From NCBI RefSeq assembly GCF_965138225.1, contig NZ_CBCSAX010000001.1: 64,000 nt of DNA. One strand, 5' to 3'. Source of the DNA: Helicobacter_D ganmani (lineage in GTDB: Bacteria; Campylobacterota; Campylobacteria; Campylobacterales; Helicobacteraceae). This document shows positions 34,931 to 42,657 of the stretch, piece after piece. The position numbers and the translations under genes were made by a program. The notes under the pieces are model-generated. The model was not told the origin of the DNA. It did not search any database and saw nothing but the letters and a program-made list of their open reading frames with translations. Every line of letters begins with the position of its first letter. Positions within the stretch are counted from its first letter, which is position 1.

Positions 34931-34950
34931 GAAAATAATTATCATTAAGA
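34931..34950 (-). promoter_or_regulatory. possible Fur/PerR box upstream of napA
   Basis: On the minus strand TTAATGATAATTATTTT sits about 55-70 bases before the napA start. It resembles one and a half GATAAT units of Fur-family operators. Such control of dps genes is known in the group. AT-rich DNA makes chance matches likely. Confidence 0.4.
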
Positions 34951-35199
34951 AAATGAACTTGCCAAGCCAATAAATTTTATGTCATAATTTCTCAATTCTA
35001 AGGATTATAGGATTTAATGTGGAATGGCTGGGATTATCTTTTTGTGCGCAAGGAGAATATCCGCTAGAATCAGTAAAGGCTTGTAAGGGGTTTGTGGTTT
35101 TGTTGCGAGGTTTGATTTATGCGAGGTTATGGATTTGCACTAAAGTGGTTGAAGCTAGCGCAATGAGGACCACAAAATTTTATAAATTTTCTCGCAAGG
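34951..35199. other. spacer between napA and moaA
   Basis: About 300 bases with no supported gene. An 80-codon frame at 35019-35261 starts in AT-rich DNA and overlaps the moaA end. It lacks family features. The right part has repeat-like TTATGGATTTGCAC and TCTCGCAAGGATAAAGC. Confidence 0.5.
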
Positions 35200-35244
35200 A
35201 TAAAGCAATTTTATATTTTCTCTTTCCTTGTGGAATCCCACAGG
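35200..35244. repeat. hairpin repeat, right copy flanking mcp-dps
   Basis: Nearly the same 45 bases as 32158-32202: AAAGCAATTTTATATTT, a pyrimidine run, then CCTTGTGG-AAT-CCCACAGG (35226-35244). Directly after the moaA end on the minus strand, it might also serve as the moaA transcript end. Confidence 0.6.
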
Positions 35245-35245
35245 T

Positions 35246-36244
35246 TTATCCACCTGTTTGATAAAATGCCCTTTGAGAAATCGCATTGGTATCCCAATCA
35301 TTTTTTTCTGGCTTGTTTTCTATGCAGAGTTTTAAGCGAGAGAGAATCTCCTCTGTATCGCCTCGCAACATTGCTTCTTTAATGTCTATTGCGTTGTTAT
35401 GATAAAGACAAGGAATCAGCTTGCCCTCACTGCTTAGGCGGACTCTATTGCAGGTTTTGCAAAAGTCATCGTTGTGAGGTGCGATGATGCCAAAGATATA
35501 ATCGCGATTTAGCTCCACTCCTAAGTTTGCTTTGATTTCTTGTTGTGGAATCTTAAAAAGTGTCGCAGGTCCAATGACTTCTTTTTCAAATAGCCGCGTG
35601 GGATATTTTGTTTGAATGTTTGCTAAAATTTCGGCAAGTTTTAATCCCATAATTCCTTCTTTAGCGTGGGAATTTTCCATATATTCAATGAATCGCACCA
35701 TTATGCCACGTTTCATACCATATTCCAAGATAGAGAGAATCTCGTCCGTATTGATTTCTTTGAGTGGAACCATATTAAGCTTGATTTTAAGTCCGACTTG
35801 ATGTGCTACTTCAATGCCATTGAGGATTTTTTCTAATCCGTCGCGTTTGGAGATACAAAGGATTCTATCTTTTTGCAAGGAATCCAGGGAAATGTTAATG
35901 CGCTTCAATCCCGCATCTTTTAGTGGTTTGGCAAGTGGAGCAAGCAAAAAGGCATTGGTGGTTAGTGCAATATCAATTTGTGGCGCAAAGTCGCAGATTT
36001 GTGCAATAAATGGAACGATTTTGGAACGCAAAAGCGGTTCTCCGCCTGTGATTCGGATTTTTTTAACTCCTTGTATAATGGCTACCTTGATGAAGTTTAA
36101 CACAGATTCTAGCGGCACATCTTCGTTTTCATCGCCTAAATTCATCGGCGTGTTTGGCATACAATAAGCGCAACGAAAATTGCATCGTTCGGTTACGCTG
36201 ATTCGCATATAATCAATGGTTCTTCCAAAACCATCTACTAGCAC
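35246..36244 (-). CDS. moaA: GTP 3',8-cyclase
   Basis: Radical SAM enzyme that starts molybdenum cofactor synthesis by rearranging GTP. 332 residues. N-terminal 4Fe-4S cysteines C21, C25, C28 in ERCNFRCAYCMP; C-terminal cluster in FCKTCNRVRLS and LIPCLYH. RITGGEPLLRS and INISLDSL are standard. The C-terminus ends QTGG, the double glycine MoaA needs. Start GTG 36244 with AAGGAG six bases upstream. Divergent from mobA. Confidence 0.95.
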   Translation of the reverse strand: MLVDGFGRTIDYMRISVTERCNFRCAYCMPNTPMNLGDENEDVPLESVLNFIKVAIIQGVKKIRITGGEPLLRSKIVPFIAQICDFAPQIDIALTTNAFLLAPLAKPLKDAGLKRINISLDSLQKDRILCISKRDGLEKILNGIEVAHQVGLKIKLNMVPLKEINTDEILSILEYGMKRGIMVRFIEYMENSHAKEGIMGLKLAEILANIQTKYPTRLFEKEVIGPATLFKIPQQEIKANLGVELNRDYIFGIIAPHNDDFCKTCNRVRLSSEGKLIPCLYHNNAIDIKEAMLRGDTEEILSRLKLCIENKPEKNDWDTNAISQRAFYQTGG

Positions 36245-36361
36245 ATTTACTCCTTACGCATTTAAAGTTTAGAATCCTACCAAAAGTGCAGGAAAAAAGC
36301 TATAATTTTGCCAAAACTTCAAATAGGATTTTTAGGTTTTGTATATTTTGGGGGTTGCTAA

Positions 36362-37027
36362 ATGAGATTTTCAATACCTTGTGTCCTTTTGTGCGGTGGC
36401 AGAAGCACAAGAATGGGGCAGTTAAAGCAAGATTTGCTAATAGGCAATGCGAATGTTTCAAAAAAGCAGGAGACTTTGGCAAACTTTCAAGCAAGACATT
36501 TACAACAATGGTTTTTGAGTTTGTATTTTTCTGCCAAATTTGAGATTCCAAATACCTTTGGAATCGCTACAATTTTAGATTTATCCTTGAATGCGGATAA
36601 TGCGGGAAAGGATTTCAATCAAAAAATCCATTTAGCAGACGCAAGAGATTGGCACAAGATTCCTAAAAGCAAGTTTGCACCTATCTTTGGTTTGCAGAGT
36701 ATTTTGGAGTTTTTGCAATGTGATGTGTTTGTGATAAGCATTGATACGCCCTTTTTGGATTGCGATTCCATTGCAATGCTTTGGCGAGCTTACACAAAAA
36801 ATCCCAAACCAACTTTTGCTAAAAATACAAAAATACACCCTTTGCTTGGTATTTATACATTAGAATCTCTTGCAAAGATTAAAGCGCAAATTGCGAAAGG
36901 AGATTACAAACTTATGAGACTTTTGGAAAATATTAATGCGCAATTTGTGGAGATAGATGAGGACAAAACACTAAATCTTAACACGTTAGAGGATTATCAA
37001 AAGGCGTGCAAACAAATGGAATCTTAA
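36362..37027 (+). CDS. mobA: molybdenum cofactor guanylyltransferase
   Basis: Adds GMP to molybdopterin to form the MGD cofactor of formate dehydrogenase and nitrate reductase. 221 residues. Nucleotide-binding loop LLCGGRSTRMGQLKQDL (about 9-25), ISIDTPFLDC (metal-binding aspartate) and HPLLGIYTLESL. Two-gene unit with flhB, 12 bases apart, the same order as in H. pylori. Confidence 0.88.
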   Translation: MRFSIPCVLLCGGRSTRMGQLKQDLLIGNANVSKKQETLANFQARHLQQWFLSLYFSAKFEIPNTFGIATILDLSLNADNAGKDFNQKIHLADARDWHKIPKSKFAPIFGLQSILEFLQCDVFVISIDTPFLDCDSIAMLWRAYTKNPKPTFAKNTKIHPLLGIYTLESLAKIKAQIAKGDYKLMRLLENINAQFVEIDEDKTLNLNTLEDYQKACKQMES

Positions 37028-37039
37028 CAAGGAGGCTAA

Positions 37040-38104
37040 ATGGCAGATGAACAAGAAAAGACCGAAGCCCCCTCCGCGCGCAAGATTGAAAAGGCGCGCG
37101 AAGAGGGAAATGTCCTAAAAAGTCCTGATGTTAATGCCTTTTTGGGATTAACTATGGGATTGGTGTTAATCTTTTTGTGCTTTAGCTTCTGGGTGCAGGG
37201 TGTGAGCAATGTGTTTGAGCAAATCTATCAGCAATTTTCCCAAGATTTGACGCGAAAGAATGCAATATCTATCGCGATTTCTTTGATTTTTCAGATTCTC
37301 TTTCTAGTTGCGCCAATTTTTGGAGCATTAATGCTTATCGGAGTGATTGCCAATGTCGCACAAAGTGGATTTTTGCTAACCGCAAAGGCAATTCAGCCAA
37401 AATTGCAAAAGCTAAATTTTATTAGTGGAATGAAGAACCTTGTCTCTCTTAAAAAACTTCTTGATGGATTCTTGATTACTTTTAAGGTAATGACTGCCTT
37501 TATTATCGCGTTTTTTGTGTTTATTGGTTTTATGCACGAGCTAACCACCGTTGCGCTGTTTCCTATTGGCGACCAAATGCTGTGGTTTCGTGATAAAGCA
37601 ATCATTTTGATTGGAATCCTGCTTGCGTTTTTTATGGTGATGGCGAGCGTGGATTATCTGATTAAACGTTATCAGTATTTTAAGTCTTTGCGTATGAGTA
37701 AGCAAGAGGTGAAAGATGAGTTTAAGAATATGGAGGGAGACCAACAAATTAAGGGCAAGATTCGCTCCCTTATGTTTCAAGCAGCACGCAAGCGAATGAT
37801 GCAGAATCTCCCTAGTGCTGATGTCGTAGTAACAAACCCTACACATTATGCAGTTGCGTTGCGCTATGATAGCGAAAAAGATCGCGCACCGCGTGTGCTA
37901 GCCAAAGGTGCAGATTTCTTAGCCCAGCGCATTAAAGAAGTCGCAAAGGAATATGAAATCCCAATCATAGAAAATCCCCCTTTAGCGCGTGCTTTGTATA
38001 AAGATGTAGATTTGGATATGGAGATTCCAGAGACATTGTATCAAGCAATGGTAGAAGTGCTAATCAAAGTCCAAAAAATCAATGATGAGCGCAGAAAAAA
38101 GTAA
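37040..38104 (+). CDS. flhB: flagellar export apparatus protein
   Basis: Inner-membrane component of the flagellar type III export gate; its C-terminal domain switches substrate class after self-cleavage. 354 residues: ADEQEKTEAPSARKIEKAREEG start, four spans (about 30-215), then the cytoplasmic domain with the autocleavage site N266-P-T-H269 in VVTNPTHYAVALRY. AAGGAGG precedes the ATG. Ends in a lysine-rich tail. Confidence 0.96.
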   Translation: MADEQEKTEAPSARKIEKAREEGNVLKSPDVNAFLGLTMGLVLIFLCFSFWVQGVSNVFEQIYQQFSQDLTRKNAISIAISLIFQILFLVAPIFGALMLIGVIANVAQSGFLLTAKAIQPKLQKLNFISGMKNLVSLKKLLDGFLITFKVMTAFIIAFFVFIGFMHELTTVALFPIGDQMLWFRDKAIILIGILLAFFMVMASVDYLIKRYQYFKSLRMSKQEVKDEFKNMEGDQQIKGKIRSLMFQAARKRMMQNLPSADVVVTNPTHYAVALRYDSEKDRAPRVLAKGADFLAQRIKEVAKEYEIPIIENPPLARALYKDVDLDMEIPETLYQAMVEVLIKVQKINDERRKK

Positions 38105-38304
38105 GTTAAACTTTCCTCAAAATCTAAAAGACTCCACAGAGAGTTTAGAATCTATGTGCCAGAAAAGCTTTTTAAAGGCAATGCAGATAGCGCGTCAAAT
38201 TTTTTGCAAGAAAGTAAAAAAATCAATGCTTCGCGTAAAAATTCTACTAAAATATAACGATAAAGTGGAGTCTCGTCTTTGAGATTCTAAAAACTTATCC
38301 TCGC

Positions 38305-38427
38305 GTCCTTACAAGCGTAGTGAAGCAATCCATAATCAAGCATACTCAAAAGATTTCGTTGTAAAGATTCCTATATGCAAGATTATAGATTGCTACGATT
38401 CCTTACAGAATCTCGCAATGACAAGGC
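38305..38427. repeat. pair of inverted intergenic repeats
   Basis: GTCCTTACAAGCGTAGTGAAGCAATCCATAATC, read in pieces at 38305-38339, and ATTATAGATTGCTACGATTCC...TCTCGCAATGAC at 38382-38423 are two opposed copies of the intergenic family. They fill the 330-base gap between flhB and comM, where no gene is supported. Confidence 0.6.
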
Positions 38428-38433
38428 AGATAA

Positions 38434-39957
38434 TCATATTTTGCGGAAGCTTAGAGATTCTAACAAATGTTCTTTTTGAATCTTTGCAGAGGAGTCTAAA
38501 TCCGCAATCGTGCGCGCTACACGCAAGATTTTATCGCGTCCGCGCTTGGAGATTCCGAATTTTTCGCAAGCAATTTCTAGTGTTTCTTTTGTTTTAGAAT
38601 CTAACACGCAATATTTTTCTAATTCTGCGCCTTGTAAGCGGGAGTTAAGGCAAGTTTGTCCGCGCTGTTTTTGGAACAAAAAGGCTTGTAAAATGAAATC
38701 TTGCAAGGTAAGAGAATTCACTCTATGTGCGCTTTGTTTGCCCTCTTGCATTTGCACAAATAAATCCAATCTATCCCAAAATGGCTCGGAAATTTTGGTT
38801 TTATAGGCGTTAATTTCTTTTTGGTTGCAGCGGCACTCCTTGCTAAGGCTTAAGAGATTGCCACAAGGGCAAGGATTCATCGCACCAATAAACATAAAAT
38901 TTGTAGGACAAGTGATTTTTGCCTGCAAGCGCGAAATAGTAAAATAATGATTTTGCAATGGCTCGCGCAAGGATTCCAAAACGCTTTTTGGAAAGTGGGG
39001 TAACTCGTCTAAAAACAAAACTCCAAGATGTGCCATACCAATTTCACCCGGCTTGATATTTTGCCCCACGGCACTTCCCAAAATAGCAGCTTTGGTTGCA
39101 CTATTGTGTGGATTACGAAAGGGTCTATGCGGAGAGATTTCAAGCGTGTTGGCAGCCATTTGCAAGATTTCATAGAGCCTCAAAGGCGGCAAAATATAAG
39201 GAATCCTTGTAGCAATCATACTTTTGCCACTCCCGGCACTGCCTTCAAGCAAGAGATTGTGGAATCCACAAGCTGCGATGAGTGCGGCGCGTTTGGCGCG
39301 TTCCTGTCCAATAATATCATAAAAATCAAGTGGAAATTCTTGTGTGTAATAATATTTTTCTCCCGCAATTTCTTGATGCAAAAAGGGTAAGTCGCAAGAG
39401 TGCGATTCTAAAGGCGGTAAGTTTTGTAAAGTTGCAATGGCGTCTTGGAGGCAATCTACATAATAGGCTTTAAGGTTTGGAAGCTTGGAATAAAATTCTT
39501 GTGCAACTTTGGGCAATAAAAAGAGGGAATTGGATTGCTTGCTTAACAGAGAAAAAAGTAGAGGATAGATAGAGGGGCTATCCTTGATACGCCCATCTAA
39601 CCCAAGTTCTCCAAAGGCAAAGATTTTTGGGGGTTTGGAATCTGTATTTTGTTGCGTGATTTCGTTGAGGTCGCAAGTGCCATTGAGTGCGATAAGCAAG
39701 GCAATAGGCAAGTCATAAAAACTTCCTTGCTTTGGGATATCCGATGGAGAAAGATTAACATTGATTTTGAGCGGAGGAAATTTAAAGTTGTTTGCGAGCA
39801 AAGAGGACTGCACGCGTTGTTTGGATTCTTGAATCGCATTACCCGCAAGCCCTGTAATGCTAAAAGAGGGCAATGCACGCGTAAAGCTTACTTCTACTTC
39901 CACGATTTTTGCTTCAAGTCCTACTTGTGCCGCGCAATAGAGTAGGTTTAATCCCAT
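38434..39957 (-). CDS. comM: YifB/ComM family AAA+ Mg-chelatase-like ATPase
   Basis: 507 residues. N-terminal Lon-like fold (LPSFSITGLAGNAIQESKQRV, abbreviated at the conserved GL..AIQESKERV-type helix; NVNLSPSDIPKQGSFYDLPIA), Walker A EGSAGSGKSMIA, Walker B VLFLDELPHF, and C-terminal helical domain with SKRGRDKILRVARTIADL. ComM is a helicase that drives branch migration during natural transformation in other proteobacteria, which fits the competence operon at 50-53 kb. Confidence 0.93.
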   Translation of the reverse strand: MGLNLLYCAAQVGLEAKIVEVEVSFTRALPSFSITGLAGNAIQESKQRVQSSLLANNFKFPPLKINVNLSPSDIPKQGSFYDLPIALLIALNGTCDLNEITQQNTDSKPPKIFAFGELGLDGRIKDSPSIYPLLFSLLSKQSNSLFLLPKVAQEFYSKLPNLKAYYVDCLQDAIATLQNLPPLESHSCDLPFLHQEIAGEKYYYTQEFPLDFYDIIGQERAKRAALIAACGFHNLLLEGSAGSGKSMIATRIPYILPPLRLYEILQMAANTLEISPHRPFRNPHNSATKAAILGSAVGQNIKPGEIGMAHLGVLFLDELPHFPKSVLESLREPLQNHYFTISRLQAKITCPTNFMFIGAMNPCPCGNLLSLSKECRCNQKEINAYKTKISEPFWDRLDLFVQMQEGKQSAHRVNSLTLQDFILQAFLFQKQRGQTCLNSRLQGAELEKYCVLDSKTKETLEIACEKFGISKRGRDKILRVARTIADLDSSAKIQKEHLLESLSFRKI

Positions 39958-40124
39958 TATTTTTCCTTGTTTTTAGGTTTCAGTGTATCGGAAGTTTGTA
40001 AGAATTGCAAACAAAAGAATCGGATTTTGCAAAATTATTGTTTGACTGGATAAAATAGTAACATAGTTGTTGTGAAATGTAGCTTTTTAGTTTTTGCGAT
40101 TGTATTGTAAAAATTTCTGTGAGA

Positions 40125-40325
40125 TTCTATTTTTACGAGATTGTAGATTGCCAAGAACGCTACGCATTCTCATAATGACGCAGGGTAGAATCGCAAATGC
40201 ACGCCACAAAAACCTAAAGGTTTTTGTAAGGAAGCGGTGAAAGAATTGCGTTGCAGTTCTCGCAAGGATAAAGTGTGTGCTACAACTTCTATGAAGTCTC
40301 GCGAGGACACACAACAACGAATGAT
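40125..40325. repeat. degenerate intergenic repeats and hairpin
   Basis: In the 390-base gap between comM and rpsR: GAGATTGTAGATTGCC...CATAATGACG (40137-40182), AAAAACCTAAAGGTTTTT as a perfect 18-base palindrome (40207-40224), and CTCGCAAGGATAAAG and CTCGCGAGGACAC pieces. No gene is supported. Confidence 0.5.
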
Positions 40326-40349
40326 TGTGCGCGTTTAAGTAGGTTAAGA

Positions 40350-40607
40350 TTAGATTTTGAAAGGGTTCTCAACTACTCTTTTTCTATCTACAATATAAGG
40401 AATTAATGCCATTTGTCTAGCGCGTTTGATTGCGACTTCTACGCGCTCTTGCCATTTTTTAGAGTTGCCTGTTAAGCGACGTGGCATAATTTTGTAACGT
40501 TCAGAAAGTGAATGCTTAAGCATTTCTACATCTTTGTAGTCAATAAAATCAATTTTTGCCTCTGTGTATCTGCAATATCGTTTGGAGTATCTTTTTTTCT
40601 CTGCCAT
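40350..40607 (-). CDS. rpsR: 30S ribosomal protein S18
   Basis: 85 residues, full length. Basic, with KRYCRYTEAKIDFIDYKD (7-24), ILPRRL-type motif KIMPRRLTGNSKKWQ and the helix VAIKRARQMALIPYI. Last gene of the rpsF-ssb-rpsR operon, ten bases after ssb, with AAAGGAT before the ATG. Confidence 0.97.
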   Translation of the reverse strand: MAEKKRYSKRYCRYTEAKIDFIDYKDVEMLKHSLSERYKIMPRRLTGNSKKWQERVEVAIKRARQMALIPYIVDRKRVVENPFKI

Positions 40608-40617
40608 AATTTATCCT

Positions 40618-41148
40618 TTAAAATGGTATTTCTTCATCGTCAATGTCAATCACAGGGATTTCGTTTTCTTTGGCTTTTTGTGGTTTTGGTGCGCTAGCTT
40701 GTTGTGTATTTTGAGGATTCCCATAGTTGTTGTAGTGAGTGGTTTCACCATAATTGTCATTTTGATTTTGGTAGCCCCCATAGCTTCCATTTCCACCGCC
40801 ATTTCCATAATTCCCACCTTCATTTCTTGAGCCAAGCATTTGCATATTTTCGGCTGTAATGCTGTGTTTGCTTCGCTTTTGTCCGGTATTATCTGTCCAG
40901 CTTTCCAATACCAAACGCCCTTCAATAAGCACTGAAGAGCCTTTTTTGAGGTATTGATTTGCCACTTCAGCAGTCCGCCCAAACAGATTTACATCAATAT
41001 AGCAAACTTCATCTCCTTGCGAACCATCTTGCTTTTTGAAGCGACGATTCACCGCAAGTCCAAGTTTTGCTAATGCGGCACCACTAGGCAAATAGCGCAA
41101 TTCTACATCTCGCGTTAAATTTCCTGCTAAAATGACTTTGTTAAACAT
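40618..41148 (-). CDS. ssb: single-stranded DNA-binding protein
   Basis: 176 residues. OB-fold at 1-110 (MFNKVILAGNLTRDVELRYLP, cut here at LAGNLTRDVE; GRTAEVANQYLKKGSSVLIEGRL region), then a glycine/asparagine-rich disordered linker (GGNYGNGGGNG) and the acidic tip IDDEEIPF that recruits replication proteins. Between rpsF and rpsR, as in most bacteria. Confidence 0.97.
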   Translation of the reverse strand: MFNKVILAGNLTRDVELRYLPSGAALAKLGLAVNRRFKKQDGSQGDEVCYIDVNLFGRTAEVANQYLKKGSSVLIEGRLVLESWTDNTGQKRSKHSITAENMQMLGSRNEGGNYGNGGGNGSYGGYQNQNDNYGETTHYNNYGNPQNTQQASAPKPQKAKENEIPVIDIDDEEIPF

Positions 41149-41167
41149 TGAATATCCTTAACTACCC

Positions 41168-41560
41168 TTATTCTTGAGCAACTTTTTCTTCTGCCTCTTT
41201 TTCTTTTAAGGGAGCAGATTTTTTATTGTTGATTGCTCTATCAACTAAGATTTCCCAAGCTTTTTGCTCTTTTTTGCTATCGTATTTGATGACGATAAAG
41301 CGTAAAATATCTTCATTGATGCGGTAGAGACGCTCTAATTCTAAAACAAGCTTAGGTTCTGCTTTGAAATAAATAACAAAATAGTAGCCGCGTTTGTTTT
41401 TTTTGATTTCATAGGCAAGGTTGCGCATACCCATATCTAAAGTTGCGCTGATTTCTCCGCCATTGTTGATGATTGCAGTTTTGTAAAAATCAATCTTTTG
41501 AGTGATTTCTTCTTGTGTCAAAGTGGGTTTAACCACAAACATAGTTTCATAAAAACGCAT
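41168..41560 (-). CDS. rpsF: 30S ribosomal protein S6
   Basis: 130 residues. MRFYETMFVVKPTLTQEE start, GMRNLAYEIKKNKRGYYFVIYF (44-65) and ILRFIVIKYD match S6. The last 30 residues are a lysine/glutamate tail. First gene of the operon. A stable hairpin lies just upstream of its ribosome site. Confidence 0.97.
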   Translation of the reverse strand: MRFYETMFVVKPTLTQEEITQKIDFYKTAIINNGGEISATLDMGMRNLAYEIKKNKRGYYFVIYFKAEPKLVLELERLYRINEDILRFIVIKYDSKKEQKAWEILVDRAINNKKSAPLKEKEAEEKVAQE

Positions 41561-41578
41561 AAAGTCTCCTTGTGGATT

Positions 41579-41605
41579 TTGCCCTTTTGCGATTCAAAAG
41601 AGCAA
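41579..41605 (-). promoter_or_regulatory. leader hairpin upstream of rpsF
   Basis: On the minus strand TTGCTCTTTT and AAAAGGGCAA pair over ten positions (one G-U) around GAATCGC, eight bases before the AAGGAG ribosome site. Its place suits feedback control by S6:S18, but I do not see the usual CCG bulge of that RNA motif, so it may be unrelated. Confidence 0.4.
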
Positions 41606-41643
41606 GGATTCATCTTTTACAATTCAATGTAAAGTCGCGGATT

Positions 41644-42657
41644 TTATCTCAAGATTGCTTGAATTTTCATTAAAGCACTTAAAAGTCCATTGCCTTTGTT
41701 TGCGCCTTTTAAAGAATCCTCTCTCCAAGCATTAAGAATAGAGAAAACGGATTCATATTGAGATTCTTTAAGCAAAATCGCAAATCTCTTTTTCTGCTCT
41801 AGCAACATAGGAGGCAATTTGTAGCCCAAAACATCTTGTGATGAGGCTTCTCCATAAATCCTAATATGGCTTGAAAACAAAAACAATACAAAAAAGTATT
41901 TTTGTATTTCATTAATCAAAGGCACTTCCTCAAAGCCCTGTTCTAAAAATTGTGATAATTTGTCAAAATAAGGCTTTTTAAGCAGTAGGGATTCCAAAAT
42001 CTCCTCTAGTTTTACACTGCCCAAGCCATAGCCCAAGCCCTCTACCATTTCCGCACTAATTTCTTGGTCAAAAATCGTATATTTGCGAAGTTCTGCGACA
42101 CTCAATCCCAAATCAAAGTTTTGTTGTTCTAGGATTTTGTGTAGATTAAAGTCCGAAATTTGGATTTTTAGATTTTGGGCATATTCTTTTAAGATTGCCA
42201 TTGCTTCGTTGAGGTTTGGTGCAAAGAATCGTGCTTCAAAAACCTTTTCTTTTGCGTTTTTTGCAGGAAAACTCGCAGACATCGCGCGTGCGTCTGTCAT
42301 ATATTCACTCGCACTTTTGTTCTCTGCGGGATAAAATTCAACCACCAAATAACCCGCGCCGTTTTGCAATAAGGATTGGATTAAAGTATCTAGCTGTTTT
42401 TTGGGAATTTTTTTGTCAATTTTAATCCACACCAATGCTTCATCTCCAAAGAGCGAGCCTTGTGAAAAGCAGCTTAATGCACTTTGGAAATCAAAGGCAT
42501 TGAAATAAAAACTATTTTTTTCACAGCCTTTTGTAAGAATCGTTTGCGCAATTTTTTCACCATAATAGCCAATCAAAAAGGAGCTTTCGCCATACAGCAA
42601 AATAGCGCGGATTTCTTCTTGTTTGGCAAGTTTGGCGTCTAATTCTTTTTTATACAT
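41644..42657 (-). CDS. holA: DNA polymerase III subunit delta
   Basis: 337 residues; the clamp-loader subunit that opens the beta clamp. Low-similarity family, supported by the early ILLYGESSFLIGYYGEKIA, the ALVWIKIDKKIPKKQLD region, LEEILESLLLKKPYFDKL, and position between rnr and rpsF as in H. pylori. The ATG overlaps the rnr stop (TAATG). Confidence 0.85.
   Translation of the reverse strand: MYKKELDAKLAKQEEIRAILLYGESSFLIGYYGEKIAQTILTKGCEKNSFYFNAFDFQSALSCFSQGSLFGDEALVWIKIDKKIPKKQLDTLIQSLLQNGAGYLVVEFYPAENKSASEYMTDARAMSASFPAKNAKEKVFEARFFAPNLNEAMAILKEYAQNLKIQISDFNLHKILEQQNFDLGLSVAELRKYTIFDQEISAEMVEGLGYGLGSVKLEEILESLLLKKPYFDKLSQFLEQGFEEVPLINEIQKYFFVLFLFSSHIRIYGEASSQDVLGYKLPPMLLEQKKRFAILLKESQYESVFSILNAWREDSLKGANKGNGLLSALMKIQAILR

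Noticed and set aside
35019..35261. 80-codon frame between napA and moaA
   Set aside because: No ribosome site, unusual composition, and it overlaps the repeat and the moaA end.
38082..38282. 66-codon frame overlapping the flhB end
   Set aside because: It overlaps flhB by 23 bases, has no ribosome site of its own beyond coding sequence, no family features, and runs into the repeat-rich spacer. A small real gene cannot be excluded but is not supported.
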